Below are positions 17,890 through 26,115 of a stretch of DNA of 64,000 nucleotides, one piece after another. This DNA comes from Cerina litoralis (GTDB lineage: Bacteria > Bacteroidota > Bacteroidia > Flavobacteriales > Flavobacteriaceae): positions 1-64,000 of the forward strand of contig JAIRBC010000014.1 in the NCBI GenBank assembly GCA_022008415.1, given 5' to 3'. Numbering within the stretch: position 1 is the stretch's first letter; every line of letters starts with the position of its first letter. The notes under the pieces were generated by a model. It did not search any database. It was not told the origin of the DNA and was given only the letters and a program-made list of their open reading frames with translations. Made by a program: the position numbers and the translations under genes.

Positions 17890-18546
17890 ATGAGAAATGT
17901 AATAATTTTAGGAGCAGGTGGTGCCGCAGCGGAGGTAACATTTTATATTGAAGATCACAATTCAAAGGTTGAAGATTGCGATCAATTCAAAATATTGGGC
18001 TATATCGACTACACAAAGGATTTTTGGGAAAAATACAAATTTAAAGCGCCTATTTTGTGTAATATTGATTCATATATTCCTGGGCTCGACGAAGAGGTTT
18101 TGGTAGCCGTTGGAGATATGCCTTCCAGAAAGAAAATGATAAAAAAATTGTTGCAAAAAAAAGCCCGCATAGGAAGTTTTATTCACGATAGCGTTATTAG
18201 ACCTAAAAATCTAGAGTTAGGCGTTGGTAACATCATTTTTCCATTTTGCATCCTTGAAGATCATGCCGTAATCGGCAGTTATAATTTTCTTACTTCCTAC
18301 AGTTTTATTAGCCATGATTGTGTAGTAGGCGACAACAACTTTCTTTCTGTAGCAGGATTGGCCGGATCGGTGACCATAGGGAATAACAATTATTTTGGCA
18401 TAAGGTCACTGGTAATTCCTGGTAAAATTATTGGCAATAATAACGTTATTCAAGCAGGTATGATTGTGGACAAAAACGTTAAGGACAACACAACAGTTTT
18501 TTATCGATATAAGGAACAAGTCTTGGCTATTCCAAAACAAGAATAA
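17890..18546 (+). CDS. NeuD/PglD-like sugar acyltransferase
   Basis: The 218 residues start with a PglD N-domain (VIILGAGGAAAEVTFYI, then LGYIDYT), followed by EVLVAVGDMPSRKKMI. The beta-helix begins near residue 105 with ISHDCVVGDNNFL in the catalytic position. The His-Asp there matches the general-base site of the family. The C-terminal end (DNTTVFYRYKEQVL) is atypical, because the usual GNPA/R tail is replaced. It is likely to acylate an amino sugar nucleotide before the PglC-like step at 20803. Confidence 0.85.
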   Translation: MRNVIILGAGGAAAEVTFYIEDHNSKVEDCDQFKILGYIDYTKDFWEKYKFKAPILCNIDSYIPGLDEEVLVAVGDMPSRKKMIKKLLQKKARIGSFIHDSVIRPKNLELGVGNIIFPFCILEDHAVIGSYNFLTSYSFISHDCVVGDNNFLSVAGLAGSVTIGNNNYFGIRSLVIPGKIIGNNNVIQAGMIVDKNVKDNTTVFYRYKEQVLAIPKQE

Positions 18547-18624
18547 TTAAACCTATATGTGCTACAAACGAGTAATGATCAACAGGGTTGGATCAAGACA
18601 CCTATTAGACCAATTTTTAAAAAA

Positions 18625-18636
18625 TTGTGCGCACAA
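18625..18636. repeat. perfect 12-bp palindrome TTGTGCGCACAA
   Basis: A GC-centred 12-bp palindrome lies in the AT-rich 203-bp spacer between the convergently oriented acyltransferase (17890) and the minus-strand membrane protein (18750). There is no T-run next to it, so it is not a clear terminator. Confidence 0.3.
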
Positions 18637-18749
18637 CACATTTGAGATCGTCTTTATTTGTCGAGAATATAAGGTGTAAACCGGACCGCATAAAAATAAT
18701 AACCAATATCTTAGCCGAAAGACGAGGAATAATACCCTACGGCAGCTAA

Positions 18750-19445
18750 TTAATTGATACTGATAGTGAATTTCTTGTAGGAGGTGAGTGCGTAAATGAA
18801 TACAACTATGCCCAACATCTCCAAAACTTCTTCGATTGTAATTAAAACCACATAGGTTACATTTAATTTTCCGTGTAATTCTTCTTGTATACCTCCAATG
18901 ATTTCCATTCCAACGGCGCCAGAAACAAAAATGAACCCAGATAAAATGAATAATTTCAAGGTGCTTTTGGGAAGCTTATTTAAAAAACCAAAGAGGCTAA
19001 GCAATAAAATAACAACCAAGACCCCATATGGGATGACCCAATATGCCGTACCATAGCCGGACAAATTCAACATTCTTTCAGTTAGGTGGACCAGATGCTC
19101 ATGTAACTCCAATATTTCATCTAGTGACAAATAGAAGAAAACAACGGATAGCAGTATCCAAGCAAAATATTTTAACCTGTTCCTTTTGTTGTATAGGGCA
19201 ATCAAATACAATAGTATCGAACTAAATAGAAGGGCCAGTGAAGAATAAAACGATGGCACATTATTTTCAGTATCCAAATCAAACAAGTGTATCAATACCT
19301 TGACGTAATCATTGTTACTCCAAGCACCTCCATCTAAATAATAATTAAATCTAACAATATTTACGCCAATATGAGCGATTGTTATAATACCTACGACAAT
19401 CAGAAGCGCACGTAGGATGAATTTGGGATTTAAATCAATTTTCAT
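18750..19445 (-). CDS. hypothetical multipass membrane protein
   Basis: This 231-residue protein with about six hydrophobic helices is the only minus-strand gene of the polysaccharide locus. After the third helix comes LSLDEILELHEHLVHLTERM, and near the end TIEEVLEMLG. The acidic and His residues next to membrane helices resemble the EEISWGQR protein at 10998 in layout, but similarity is weak. No signal peptide or lipobox is seen. Its product is not recognised. The opposite direction suggests independent expression from the 668-bp divergent spacer at 19446-20113. Confidence 0.65.
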   Translation of the reverse strand: MKIDLNPKFILRALLIVVGIITIAHIGVNIVRFNYYLDGGAWSNNDYVKVLIHLFDLDTENNVPSFYSSLALLFSSILLYLIALYNKRNRLKYFAWILLSVVFFYLSLDEILELHEHLVHLTERMLNLSGYGTAYWVIPYGVLVVILLLSLFGFLNKLPKSTLKLFILSGFIFVSGAVGMEIIGGIQEELHGKLNVTYVVLITIEEVLEMLGIVVFIYALTSYKKFTISIN

Positions 19446-20113
19446 TGTATATTTTTCTCGAAATTATTTCTTTTTCAACATGTGTTTGTATTTTATAGTT
19501 AATTGACAATTAAATCAGACAATGAACTCTTTTAATAGATTTTATTAATGGATAAACTCAAATACGTTATGCGATTAAGCAGTCAATGCATATAACGTAA
19601 ATTATGTTTTGTCTAAATTGGAAATGATTCTCGAGGAAATTCAACCACGTATATCGAATCTATTATTCTTTTGAACAATATTATATAATAAGAGCAATCC
19701 AATTAAATATCTTTACCCAATATTACCGAGTACAGATAAACTTTTACCCAGTTTCTCAAATAAAACTCTAATAAAATAATGACCATAATAAAGGGCATAA
19801 ACTAGTATACATAAAAATGTGATAGCAAAGGTTTTATGCAAACGCCTAGGACTGCTATCAAGGGTAATAATTTGAAATTGATCTGATTTCACTAATAAAA
19901 CTCGACTTAATCTAGGCTCGGTCATACCCATTGTAATGGATGACTTTTTTATCACTAATCTTCAGAGTGTGAGGAAATGGATTGTCCTTGATTGAATTGG
20001 CAATAAAATGCACAAAAGGCAACTTTTTTATATTGGTGTTATATATTTGCCAGTAGAAGTGAAAGGCTGCATTCAAAATTGGGCAACCGTAAAATGTAAC
20101 AATACAAATTAAA
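19446..20113. other. 668-bp divergent spacer with an inverted repeat
   Basis: This spacer separates a minus-strand membrane protein gene from the plus-strand formyltransferase gene. It holds an 8-bp inverted repeat (TACGTTAT at 19563-19570, ATAACGTA at 19592-19599). The minus-strand frame at 19713-19955 lacks recognisable protein features. The stretch may hold two divergent promoters. Confidence 0.4.
19563..19599. repeat. 8-bp inverted repeat in the divergent spacer
   Basis: TACGTTAT and ATAACGTA with a 21-base loop, between the divergent membrane-protein and formyltransferase genes. Confidence 0.35.
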
Positions 20114-20740
20114 TTGAAAAAAATAGTAAGTTTGAACACAAAGCCTACCTCATGGGCATTCCTGACCACTGGTTGGGGTAAAAATGCAAAAGATATTATC
20201 GACCACTGTTTTAGTGTTAAAAAATGCCCATTTAAAATTTCCTTGCTCATTTATGCCCAAGACGATTGTGGAGCGGCAGAATCGGCAAAAAAATACGGTT
20301 TGGACGCTGTTCAGATCAAAAGAACGGATTATGAAAATGCGATGCAATACCAAGAACAAATAATAAACGTTCTCAAAAGGAAAACTATCGATTATATTTT
20401 CCTGTTAAATTATAAGTATCTTATTCGTAAAGATTTGTTGAATGCCTACCCAGAAAGAATCCTAAACGTACACCCTTCCTTGTTTCCAAGTTTTTTGGGC
20501 ACAAAAACGGCAATTCAGGATGCATTGGATTACGGTGTGAAAATAACCGGCATCACCACACATGTAATTGATGATGAATACGACAAAGGGAACATTCTGC
20601 TACAAAAAGCTATTCGGATCCGTAAAAATGATACATTCGATTCGTTGTATCCTCAATTTTCGAAAAAGGGAAAGAAATTAATTCTAAAAACCATGCGCCT
20701 AATTGAAAAAGACTACAAAAATAAGCGCAACTCTTTTTAG
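20114..20740 (+). CDS. GART-type formyltransferase of polysaccharide locus
   Basis: The 208 residues have the PurN/Fmt formyltransferase fold. The catalytic triad is readable as Asn118 and His120 in NVHPSLFPSF and Asp157 in DEYDKGNIL, followed by LLQKA. These enzymes transfer formyl from N10-formyltetrahydrofolate to an amine. PurN is normally a purine gene, but the place between a PglD-like acyltransferase and a phosphoglycosyl transferase suggests an N-formyl sugar or aminoacyl group. The start is TTG at 20114; an in-frame TAA 24 bp upstream excludes a longer standard start. Confidence 0.8.
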   Translation: MKKIVSLNTKPTSWAFLTTGWGKNAKDIIDHCFSVKKCPFKISLLIYAQDDCGAAESAKKYGLDAVQIKRTDYENAMQYQEQIINVLKRKTIDYIFLLNYKYLIRKDLLNAYPERILNVHPSLFPSFLGTKTAIQDALDYGVKITGITTHVIDDEYDKGNILLQKAIRIRKNDTFDSLYPQFSKKGKKLILKTMRLIEKDYKNKRNSF

Positions 20741-20802
20741 GCATCCAAAAATTTATGCGACAATTAGGGGCGTTAATTCTTGTTGTAAAATTTAAGCTGA
20801 AT

Positions 20803-21420
20803 ATGTATAAACATGTACTAAAACCTCTTATCGATTTTATTACTTCTTTAATTTTGCTTATTTTGATATCACCTGTTTTCGTGGTAATTATGATTGCACT
20901 ATCCTTTAGCAACCGGGGCAATCCGTTTTTCAGACAACAGCGTCCCGGAAAGAACGAAGTCCTATTTTATATTTTGAAGTTCAAGACCATGAACGATATA
21001 AGAGATGATAATGGGCTTTTATTGGATGATTCTGAAAGGCTTACCAAATTAGGCCGGGTCATTCGGAAAACTTCCATGGATGAATTGCCACAACTGTTAA
21101 ATGTATTGATGGGACAAATGAGCTTTATTGGACCAAGGCCATTATTGATTAAATACCTTCCGCATTATACCGAGAGGGAAAGAATACGCCATACGGTTAG
21201 ACCTGGTATCACTGGACTGGCACAAGTTTCTGGAAGAAATTTATTGAATTGGAACGACCGATTGGAATTGGATGTGGAATATGTTGAAAATCTATCTTTT
21301 TTATTAGATGTGAAAATATTTCTTAAAACCGTAATGAAGGTAATAACGGCCAAAGATATTGTAGTTGACCCGCAATCGATTATGCCCAGTCTCGAAAGTG
21401 AAAGAAGTAATCAAAAATAG
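20803..21420 (+). CDS. PglC-like monotopic phosphoglycosyl transferase (2)
   Basis: I chose ATG at 20803 over 20755 because it gives the family N-terminus (MYKHVLKPLIDFITSL) and 205 residues. The membrane helix is at about 9-33. Core segments are PFFRQQRPGK, the D93-E94 dyad in SMDELPQLLN, IGPRPLL and RPGITGLAQVSGRN. It would put a sugar phosphate on undecaprenyl phosphate. A paralogue is at 5292. Two initiating enzymes in one locus suggest two glycans, two first sugars, or a duplicated module. Coding follows the formyltransferase after about 60 bp. Confidence 0.92.
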   Translation: MYKHVLKPLIDFITSLILLILISPVFVVIMIALSFSNRGNPFFRQQRPGKNEVLFYILKFKTMNDIRDDNGLLLDDSERLTKLGRVIRKTSMDELPQLLNVLMGQMSFIGPRPLLIKYLPHYTERERIRHTVRPGITGLAQVSGRNLLNWNDRLELDVEYVENLSFLLDVKIFLKTVMKVITAKDIVVDPQSIMPSLESERSNQK

Positions 21421-21588
21421 GAACGGTTGAGGGAATGCCATAGTTGACAAAACTAGGCGCGAACAAGAGCATGGGGCATCTTTATTTGATTGTCGGGCAT
21501 TTTGAATTTCGGGCTATATCAGGATATTATTTTGAAAACAGCCACAAAAGCTTTTGGATATAATAACTGCTTACTTTAAACCTGCGAT

Positions 21589-22686
21589 ATGCATACCGAT
21601 ATTGGTTACAATCTGAAAATAGATAATTTTTCAGATAAAAACAAGATTGAAAAATACCGAAATCTTCTGTATTCCAACTGGAAAAACAACGCCTATTACA
21701 GTTATGAATATCTTAATCATTACGGAAGTGAAAGTAATGAATTGATGTACTTTATATTTGAAAAGTTTGGAGAACCTATTATCTTGATGCCTTTTATTCT
21801 GCGCTCCATAAAATTAAACAATAAGATTACAAATTATTTTGATGTGACCACACCCTACGGGTATGCAGGACCTATCTTAAAAGATACTTGTTCCATAAAC
21901 GAATATGGCCCATTTTGGAACGCAGTAGATAAATGGTACCGACAAAATAATATCATTACCGAATTTGTGCGTTTCGGATTAATTGATAACCATCACTATT
22001 ACAACGGAGACTTGGTGTCCACTTTAAAAAATATCAAAGGCAAAATTCTCATGGATCAACAAGTTCAATGGGATAACTTCTTGCCGAAGGTAAGAAATAA
22101 TTATCGAAGGGCGCAGCAATTTAATTTGACCTTTAAATTATTTAAGAATCAAGAAATTAATGATGCCGTCATAACATCCTTCCATGATATCTATATCAAA
22201 ACTATGCTTCGCAGGGAGGCGTCAGAAGACTTTTTTTTTTCCTTAGCCTACTTTAAAAACTTAATTTATTCAAATTTAGATAGCTTTTTCATTGTTTTGA
22301 TTTATTTGGAAGACAAAGCCATATCTACGGAGTTGATTATTAGTTATAAAAACACTTGCTATGCCTATTTGGGAGGTACAATTGGTGATTTTTTCCATTG
22401 CAGGCCAAACGATTTCCTTAGGGTCGAAATGATACGATGGGCGAGCGAACATGGTGTACAATATTATATCCTTGGAGGGGGCAGAAAAAACGACGATGGG
22501 CTGTACAAAAATAAAAAATCACTCTTCCCAAAAGATGAGGATGTCATTTTCTATACCGGTCGTAAAGTTTTAAATGAGCAAGTATACAAAGAATTAAATA
22601 GGTGGGCAGAAAAAGAGGATTTCGAAGGGAATACTCAGGAAAACCAGTCCTTTTTCCCATACTACAGAAGATTTAATGTTTTATAG
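21589..22686 (+). CDS. FemAB/GNAT-like acyl or aminoacyl transferase
   Basis: The 365 residues match the peptidoglycan-bridge (FemX/FemAB)-like and GNAT_6-type superfamily. Readable parts are LPKVRNNYRRAQQF in the middle, VALIYLEDKAIS-type strands (FIVLIYLEDKAIS), YAYLGGT, and the late FLRVEMIRWASEHGVQYYILGGG with LYKNKKSLFP. FemAB enzymes use aminoacyl-tRNA to add an amino acid to a lipid-linked amine; relatives in exopolysaccharide loci are of unknown donor. An amino acid transfer role would fit the adenylation and carrier genes upstream, but the donor is not readable. Confidence 0.72.
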   Translation: MHTDIGYNLKIDNFSDKNKIEKYRNLLYSNWKNNAYYSYEYLNHYGSESNELMYFIFEKFGEPIILMPFILRSIKLNNKITNYFDVTTPYGYAGPILKDTCSINEYGPFWNAVDKWYRQNNIITEFVRFGLIDNHHYYNGDLVSTLKNIKGKILMDQQVQWDNFLPKVRNNYRRAQQFNLTFKLFKNQEINDAVITSFHDIYIKTMLRREASEDFFFSLAYFKNLIYSNLDSFFIVLIYLEDKAISTELIISYKNTCYAYLGGTIGDFFHCRPNDFLRVEMIRWASEHGVQYYILGGGRKNDDGLYKNKKSLFPKDEDVIFYTGRKVLNEQVYKELNRWAEKEDFEGNTQENQSFFPYYRRFNVL

Positions 22687-22818
22687 ACATATTTAGTGGT
22701 TTCCGTAAAGATAATCGGTTTATGATGACCGTAATACAAATTACAAAAATGAACATATAGCGACCAAAGATATCGGTGAATCCTTTAAGGTCCTTATGTT
22801 CTTGAATTTTGCCAAATT

Positions 22819-24273
22819 ATGCTTTTCAACTCAATTGAATACCTTTTATTTCTGCCCGTCGTATTTATTCTCTACTGGTTTGTATTCAATAAAAGCGTAA
22901 AAGTTCAAAATATCCTGCTAATAATTGCCAGCTATGTTTTTTACGGATGGTGGGATTGGCGTTTCCTGATACTAATTTTCATGAGTACCGTTGTTGATTA
23001 CCTCGTCGGCCAACAGATTTATAGGAATATTGATGACAGAATCAAGGCCAGAAGCTGGCTTAGGGTAAGCATGGTCTTTAATTTGGGTCTCTTGGGGACC
23101 TTTAAATATTTCAATTTTTTTGTCGATTCCTTCGTAGATATGGTCCGTGTAATGGGGTACGATATTAAAAGTACCTGGACGCTAGCCATTATTCTACCGG
23201 TCGGAATATCGTTCTATACATTCCAAACGATGTCATACTCCTTTGACATCTACTACAAAAAACTCGTTCCCACAAAAAACCTGACCGCTTTTATCGCTTT
23301 TGTCGCCTTCTTTCCTCAATTGGTGGCAGGCCCCATAGAAAGGGCCTCTAATCTTTTGAAACAGATTACTGACGCGCGAAAATTTAATTACACCCAAGCC
23401 GTTGATGGAATGAAATTGATCCTTTGGGGCTTCTTTAAGAAATTGGCGATAGCAGATTCGCTAGCACCCATAGTGGATGATATTTTTGTCAATTACGGGG
23501 AGCACTCGGCATCTACGTTGATTTTAGGGGTCTGCTTGTTCAGTTTTCAGGTCTACGGAGATTTTAGTGGATACTCGGACATTGCCATTGGGACCTCCAA
23601 ACTTTTTGGAATAGAATTGATGTCGAACTTTAAATTTCCACAACTTTCCAGAAATGTAGCCGAATACTGGCAAAGATGGCACGTTTCCCTATCCACATGG
23701 TTCCGGCATTATTTGTATATACCAATGGGCGGATCTAAGGTAAGTAAACTAAAATCTGTTAGAAACATTGCCATTATTTTTTTGGTGAGCGGATTTTGGC
23801 ATGGTGCCAACTGGACCTTTATCTTTTGGGGCGGACTACACGCCTTGTTTTATATTCCGGTATTTTTAATGGGCAGAAATAGGATGTATGCGGATAATGT
23901 AATCGGTGAGAATACCTATTTACCTTCCGTTAAAGAAATGATGCAAGTACTTGCCACATTTTCCCTCGTTACATTTACCCGAATATTTTTTAGATCTCCG
24001 ACTTTGACGGATTCCTTCGGCTATATGAAACAAATCTGGACACATTTTTACTACGAACCTTACGTACATCCCATGGGGTACAGAATGATCGATTTTTTTG
24101 TTTTACTCGCCTTGTTCAATATTTATGAGTATTTAATACGCAAGGATGAACGCAGTCCGTTTAAATTTAAATCGCAGATTACCAGATTTATACTTTATTC
24201 TATGGTAGTACTGGGAATTTTATTATTTTATGACGACGGAGTTAACCGCTCGTTCATCTATTTTCAGTTTTGA
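22819..24273 (+). CDS. MBOAT family O-acyltransferase (AlgI/DltB-like)
   Basis: This is a 484-residue membrane-bound O-acyltransferase. The N-terminus MLFNSIEYLLFLPVVF and the FYGWWDWRF segment are typical of the AlgI/DltB branch. The family block is YWQRWHVSLSTWFRHYLYIP with His288. The invariant membrane His328 lies in SGFWHGANWTFIFWGGLHAL. Proteins of this branch move an acyl or D-alanyl group across the membrane to a polymer. The SGNH gene overlaps its stop, as AlgI-AlgJ and DltB-DltD partners often do. The donor could be acetyl-CoA, as in alginate, or a carrier thioester, as in Dlt; the DltC-like carrier in the locus favours considering the latter. Confidence 0.93.
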   Translation: MLFNSIEYLLFLPVVFILYWFVFNKSVKVQNILLIIASYVFYGWWDWRFLILIFMSTVVDYLVGQQIYRNIDDRIKARSWLRVSMVFNLGLLGTFKYFNFFVDSFVDMVRVMGYDIKSTWTLAIILPVGISFYTFQTMSYSFDIYYKKLVPTKNLTAFIAFVAFFPQLVAGPIERASNLLKQITDARKFNYTQAVDGMKLILWGFFKKLAIADSLAPIVDDIFVNYGEHSASTLILGVCLFSFQVYGDFSGYSDIAIGTSKLFGIELMSNFKFPQLSRNVAEYWQRWHVSLSTWFRHYLYIPMGGSKVSKLKSVRNIAIIFLVSGFWHGANWTFIFWGGLHALFYIPVFLMGRNRMYADNVIGENTYLPSVKEMMQVLATFSLVTFTRIFFRSPTLTDSFGYMKQIWTHFYYEPYVHPMGYRMIDFFVLLALFNIYEYLIRKDERSPFKFKSQITRFILYSMVVLGILLFYDDGVNRSFIYFQF

Positions 24274-24281
24274 TAATCGCT

Positions 24282-25280
24282 ATGAAAAAGCTTATCCTAA
24301 AGACTATAATATACATTTTTTTGATCCTTGTTGCCTTGGAAATAACGGTAAGGATCTTTCATCTCTATACGGAAAGTCCGCAAAGATTCATCGATAAATA
24401 TGGGGTCGAGAAGATGACACCTGGGAATAGGGGTTATGCAGTGACCGGCAACAGAAATCAGGATGTGGCTGAATTTCATATCAACAATGCCGGCTTCAAT
24501 TCCTACCGGGACTACAACCCCAAAAAAGAAAAATTCGAAATTGCCTTAATCGGGGATTCCTTTATAGAAGGCTTTCATCAGGACTATTACAACTCCATCG
24601 GCAAAAAAATTGAAAATAGGTTAAAGGGGGTTGAGGTGTACGAATATGGTTATTCCGGATATGACATGGCCAATCAGCTACAGTTGATCAATGCGTATCA
24701 GGAGGATTTTGAACTTATTGACGAAGTAATACTTTATATGAACTATAAAAACGATTTAAAACGAGCAGAGTACAAACCAAATACCGAACAAATCGCAATG
24801 TTCCGCTCCCCCTTGTTCCAAATAAGGGATCATATTAAATTGTTAGCCTATGGCTCAAAAATCGGAATCTTGGAACCTTTGAAAAACTTGGTAACAGGGA
24901 AAGCTTTTAGTAACCAAAAACAAGGTTTTAAAACCAATGTAATTGAAACAAAAACCCCTGCCGAAATAATGAAGCGGGACCAACGGTATTTGGATAATTT
25001 TAGAAATTTGGTCCGGCTATACGGTTACGACAAAAGCAAGACCACCCTCTTGCTCGATTCCACTAAAACGAGCCCAACCTTTTTGGATTATTGCAACGCG
25101 AACGGTTTTAAATATATAGACTTTTCCACAAGCTTTAAAAAGACTACCAAGGCCACTACCCTCATCTACGATTGGCACTGGAACGACCATGGTAGGGAGC
25201 TTATTGCCCAGGTTATTTCCGAGTATATCAAAAATAAGAATAAGAATTTCGTCGCGTTTCCAATAGGGAATAAACACTAG
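24282..25280 (+). CDS. SGNH-fold acyl-transfer partner of the MBOAT
   Basis: The TTG at 24270 overlaps the MBOAT stop, but ATG at 24282 starts a proper signal anchor (MKKLILKTIIYIFLILVAL), so I use it. The 332-residue product has one N-terminal membrane helix and an outward-facing SGNH domain. It carries the nucleophile Ser93 in LIGDSFIEGF and Asp297/His299 in YDWHWNDHG. It is comparable in role to AlgJ/AlgX or DltD: taking the group delivered by the MBOAT and placing it on the polymer outside the membrane. The last gene of the locus; composition changes after it. Confidence 0.82.
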   Translation: MKKLILKTIIYIFLILVALEITVRIFHLYTESPQRFIDKYGVEKMTPGNRGYAVTGNRNQDVAEFHINNAGFNSYRDYNPKKEKFEIALIGDSFIEGFHQDYYNSIGKKIENRLKGVEVYEYGYSGYDMANQLQLINAYQEDFELIDEVILYMNYKNDLKRAEYKPNTEQIAMFRSPLFQIRDHIKLLAYGSKIGILEPLKNLVTGKAFSNQKQGFKTNVIETKTPAEIMKRDQRYLDNFRNLVRLYGYDKSKTTLLLDSTKTSPTFLDYCNANGFKYIDFSTSFKKTTKATTLIYDWHWNDHGRELIAQVISEYIKNKNKNFVAFPIGNKH

Positions 25281-25482
25281 GTGGTATTTAGAATTGAATA
25301 TGCAGTGTTCAATATCCAGTAGCTTGAATCCATTCTACATTCTCAAGTCTCTATCCTCGATCAAAATAGATTTTCCTTACCAAGAATACTCCATATGGTC
25401 ATCATTTTCTACCTTTGAAACACGCATAAAATTTTTATTATTTTCATTTTCGGATTGATGAAAATTTATAAACAGATGAAAC

Positions 25483-26115
25483 ATGAAAATTATTTCCACC
25501 AACATAGGGAATGCTACCACCATACTTTGGAGGGGCAAAGAGGAGAAATCCGGAATCTTTAAGTATCCTATAACCGGACCCATATATCTGGGAACAACGG
25601 ATGTCGTAAAGGATACGGTTACGGACCGAAAACATCACGCGGGCATCAACAAAGCCTGCTTTCTGTTTTCTGCGGATCAATATCCTTTTTGGAAAAACCA
25701 ATACCCCGATCTTCCATGGGATTGGGGCATGTTTGGTGAAAATCTTACGGTAGAGGGATTAAACGAATCCGAAATCCGTGTTGGGGATGTTTATCGAGTC
25801 GGAACCGCGGTAATACAGATATCCCAGCCACGGGAACCCTGCTATAAATTGGGGATACGATTTAAAAATCAGGCCATCGTTAAACAATATATAGACCATG
25901 GCTATTCCGGTACCTATGTACGGGTTTTGGAGAAAGGGTCGGCAACCAAGGGAGATGACATGGTGTTGGTAAAACAATCGGACAATCCATTGACCGTAAA
26001 ACAGCTCTTCGACCTGATCAATGCCAGAAAAAAAGACCCCGGAATCCTAAAACTGGCCCTAGAAAACGAATCCGTGCCACAGTACAAAAGGGAACGCTTG
26101 AAAAAGTACCTATAA
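25483..26115 (+). CDS. MOSC domain protein (YiiM-like)
   Basis: The 210 residues form a single MOSC domain. Recognisable parts are GPIYLGTTDVVKDTVTDRKHHAG, the WGMFGENLTVEGL loop, and the conserved Cys120 in SQPREPCYKLG. The C-terminal LTVKQLFDLI extension is typical of YiiM. MOSC proteins bind molybdenum cofactor or reduce N-hydroxylated compounds; this one probably works in cytosolic detoxification. Its TAA overlaps the ATG of the AlkB-like gene by one base, so both are co-translated. It is the first gene right of the polysaccharide locus with visibly less AT-rich composition. Confidence 0.93.
   Translation: MKIISTNIGNATTILWRGKEEKSGIFKYPITGPIYLGTTDVVKDTVTDRKHHAGINKACFLFSADQYPFWKNQYPDLPWDWGMFGENLTVEGLNESEIRVGDVYRVGTAVIQISQPREPCYKLGIRFKNQAIVKQYIDHGYSGTYVRVLEKGSATKGDDMVLVKQSDNPLTVKQLFDLINARKKDPGILKLALENESVPQYKRERLKKYL

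Noticed and set aside
19713-19955. 80-residue minus-strand frame with a hydrophobic stretch in the divergent spacer
   Set aside because: It has no recognisable domain, weak start context and atypical composition; treated as chance.
20114-20740. Housekeeping purN
   Set aside because: The fold fits, but its place among PglD- and PglC-like genes and its non-standard N-terminus argue for a glycan role; still listed as a possibility to exclude.
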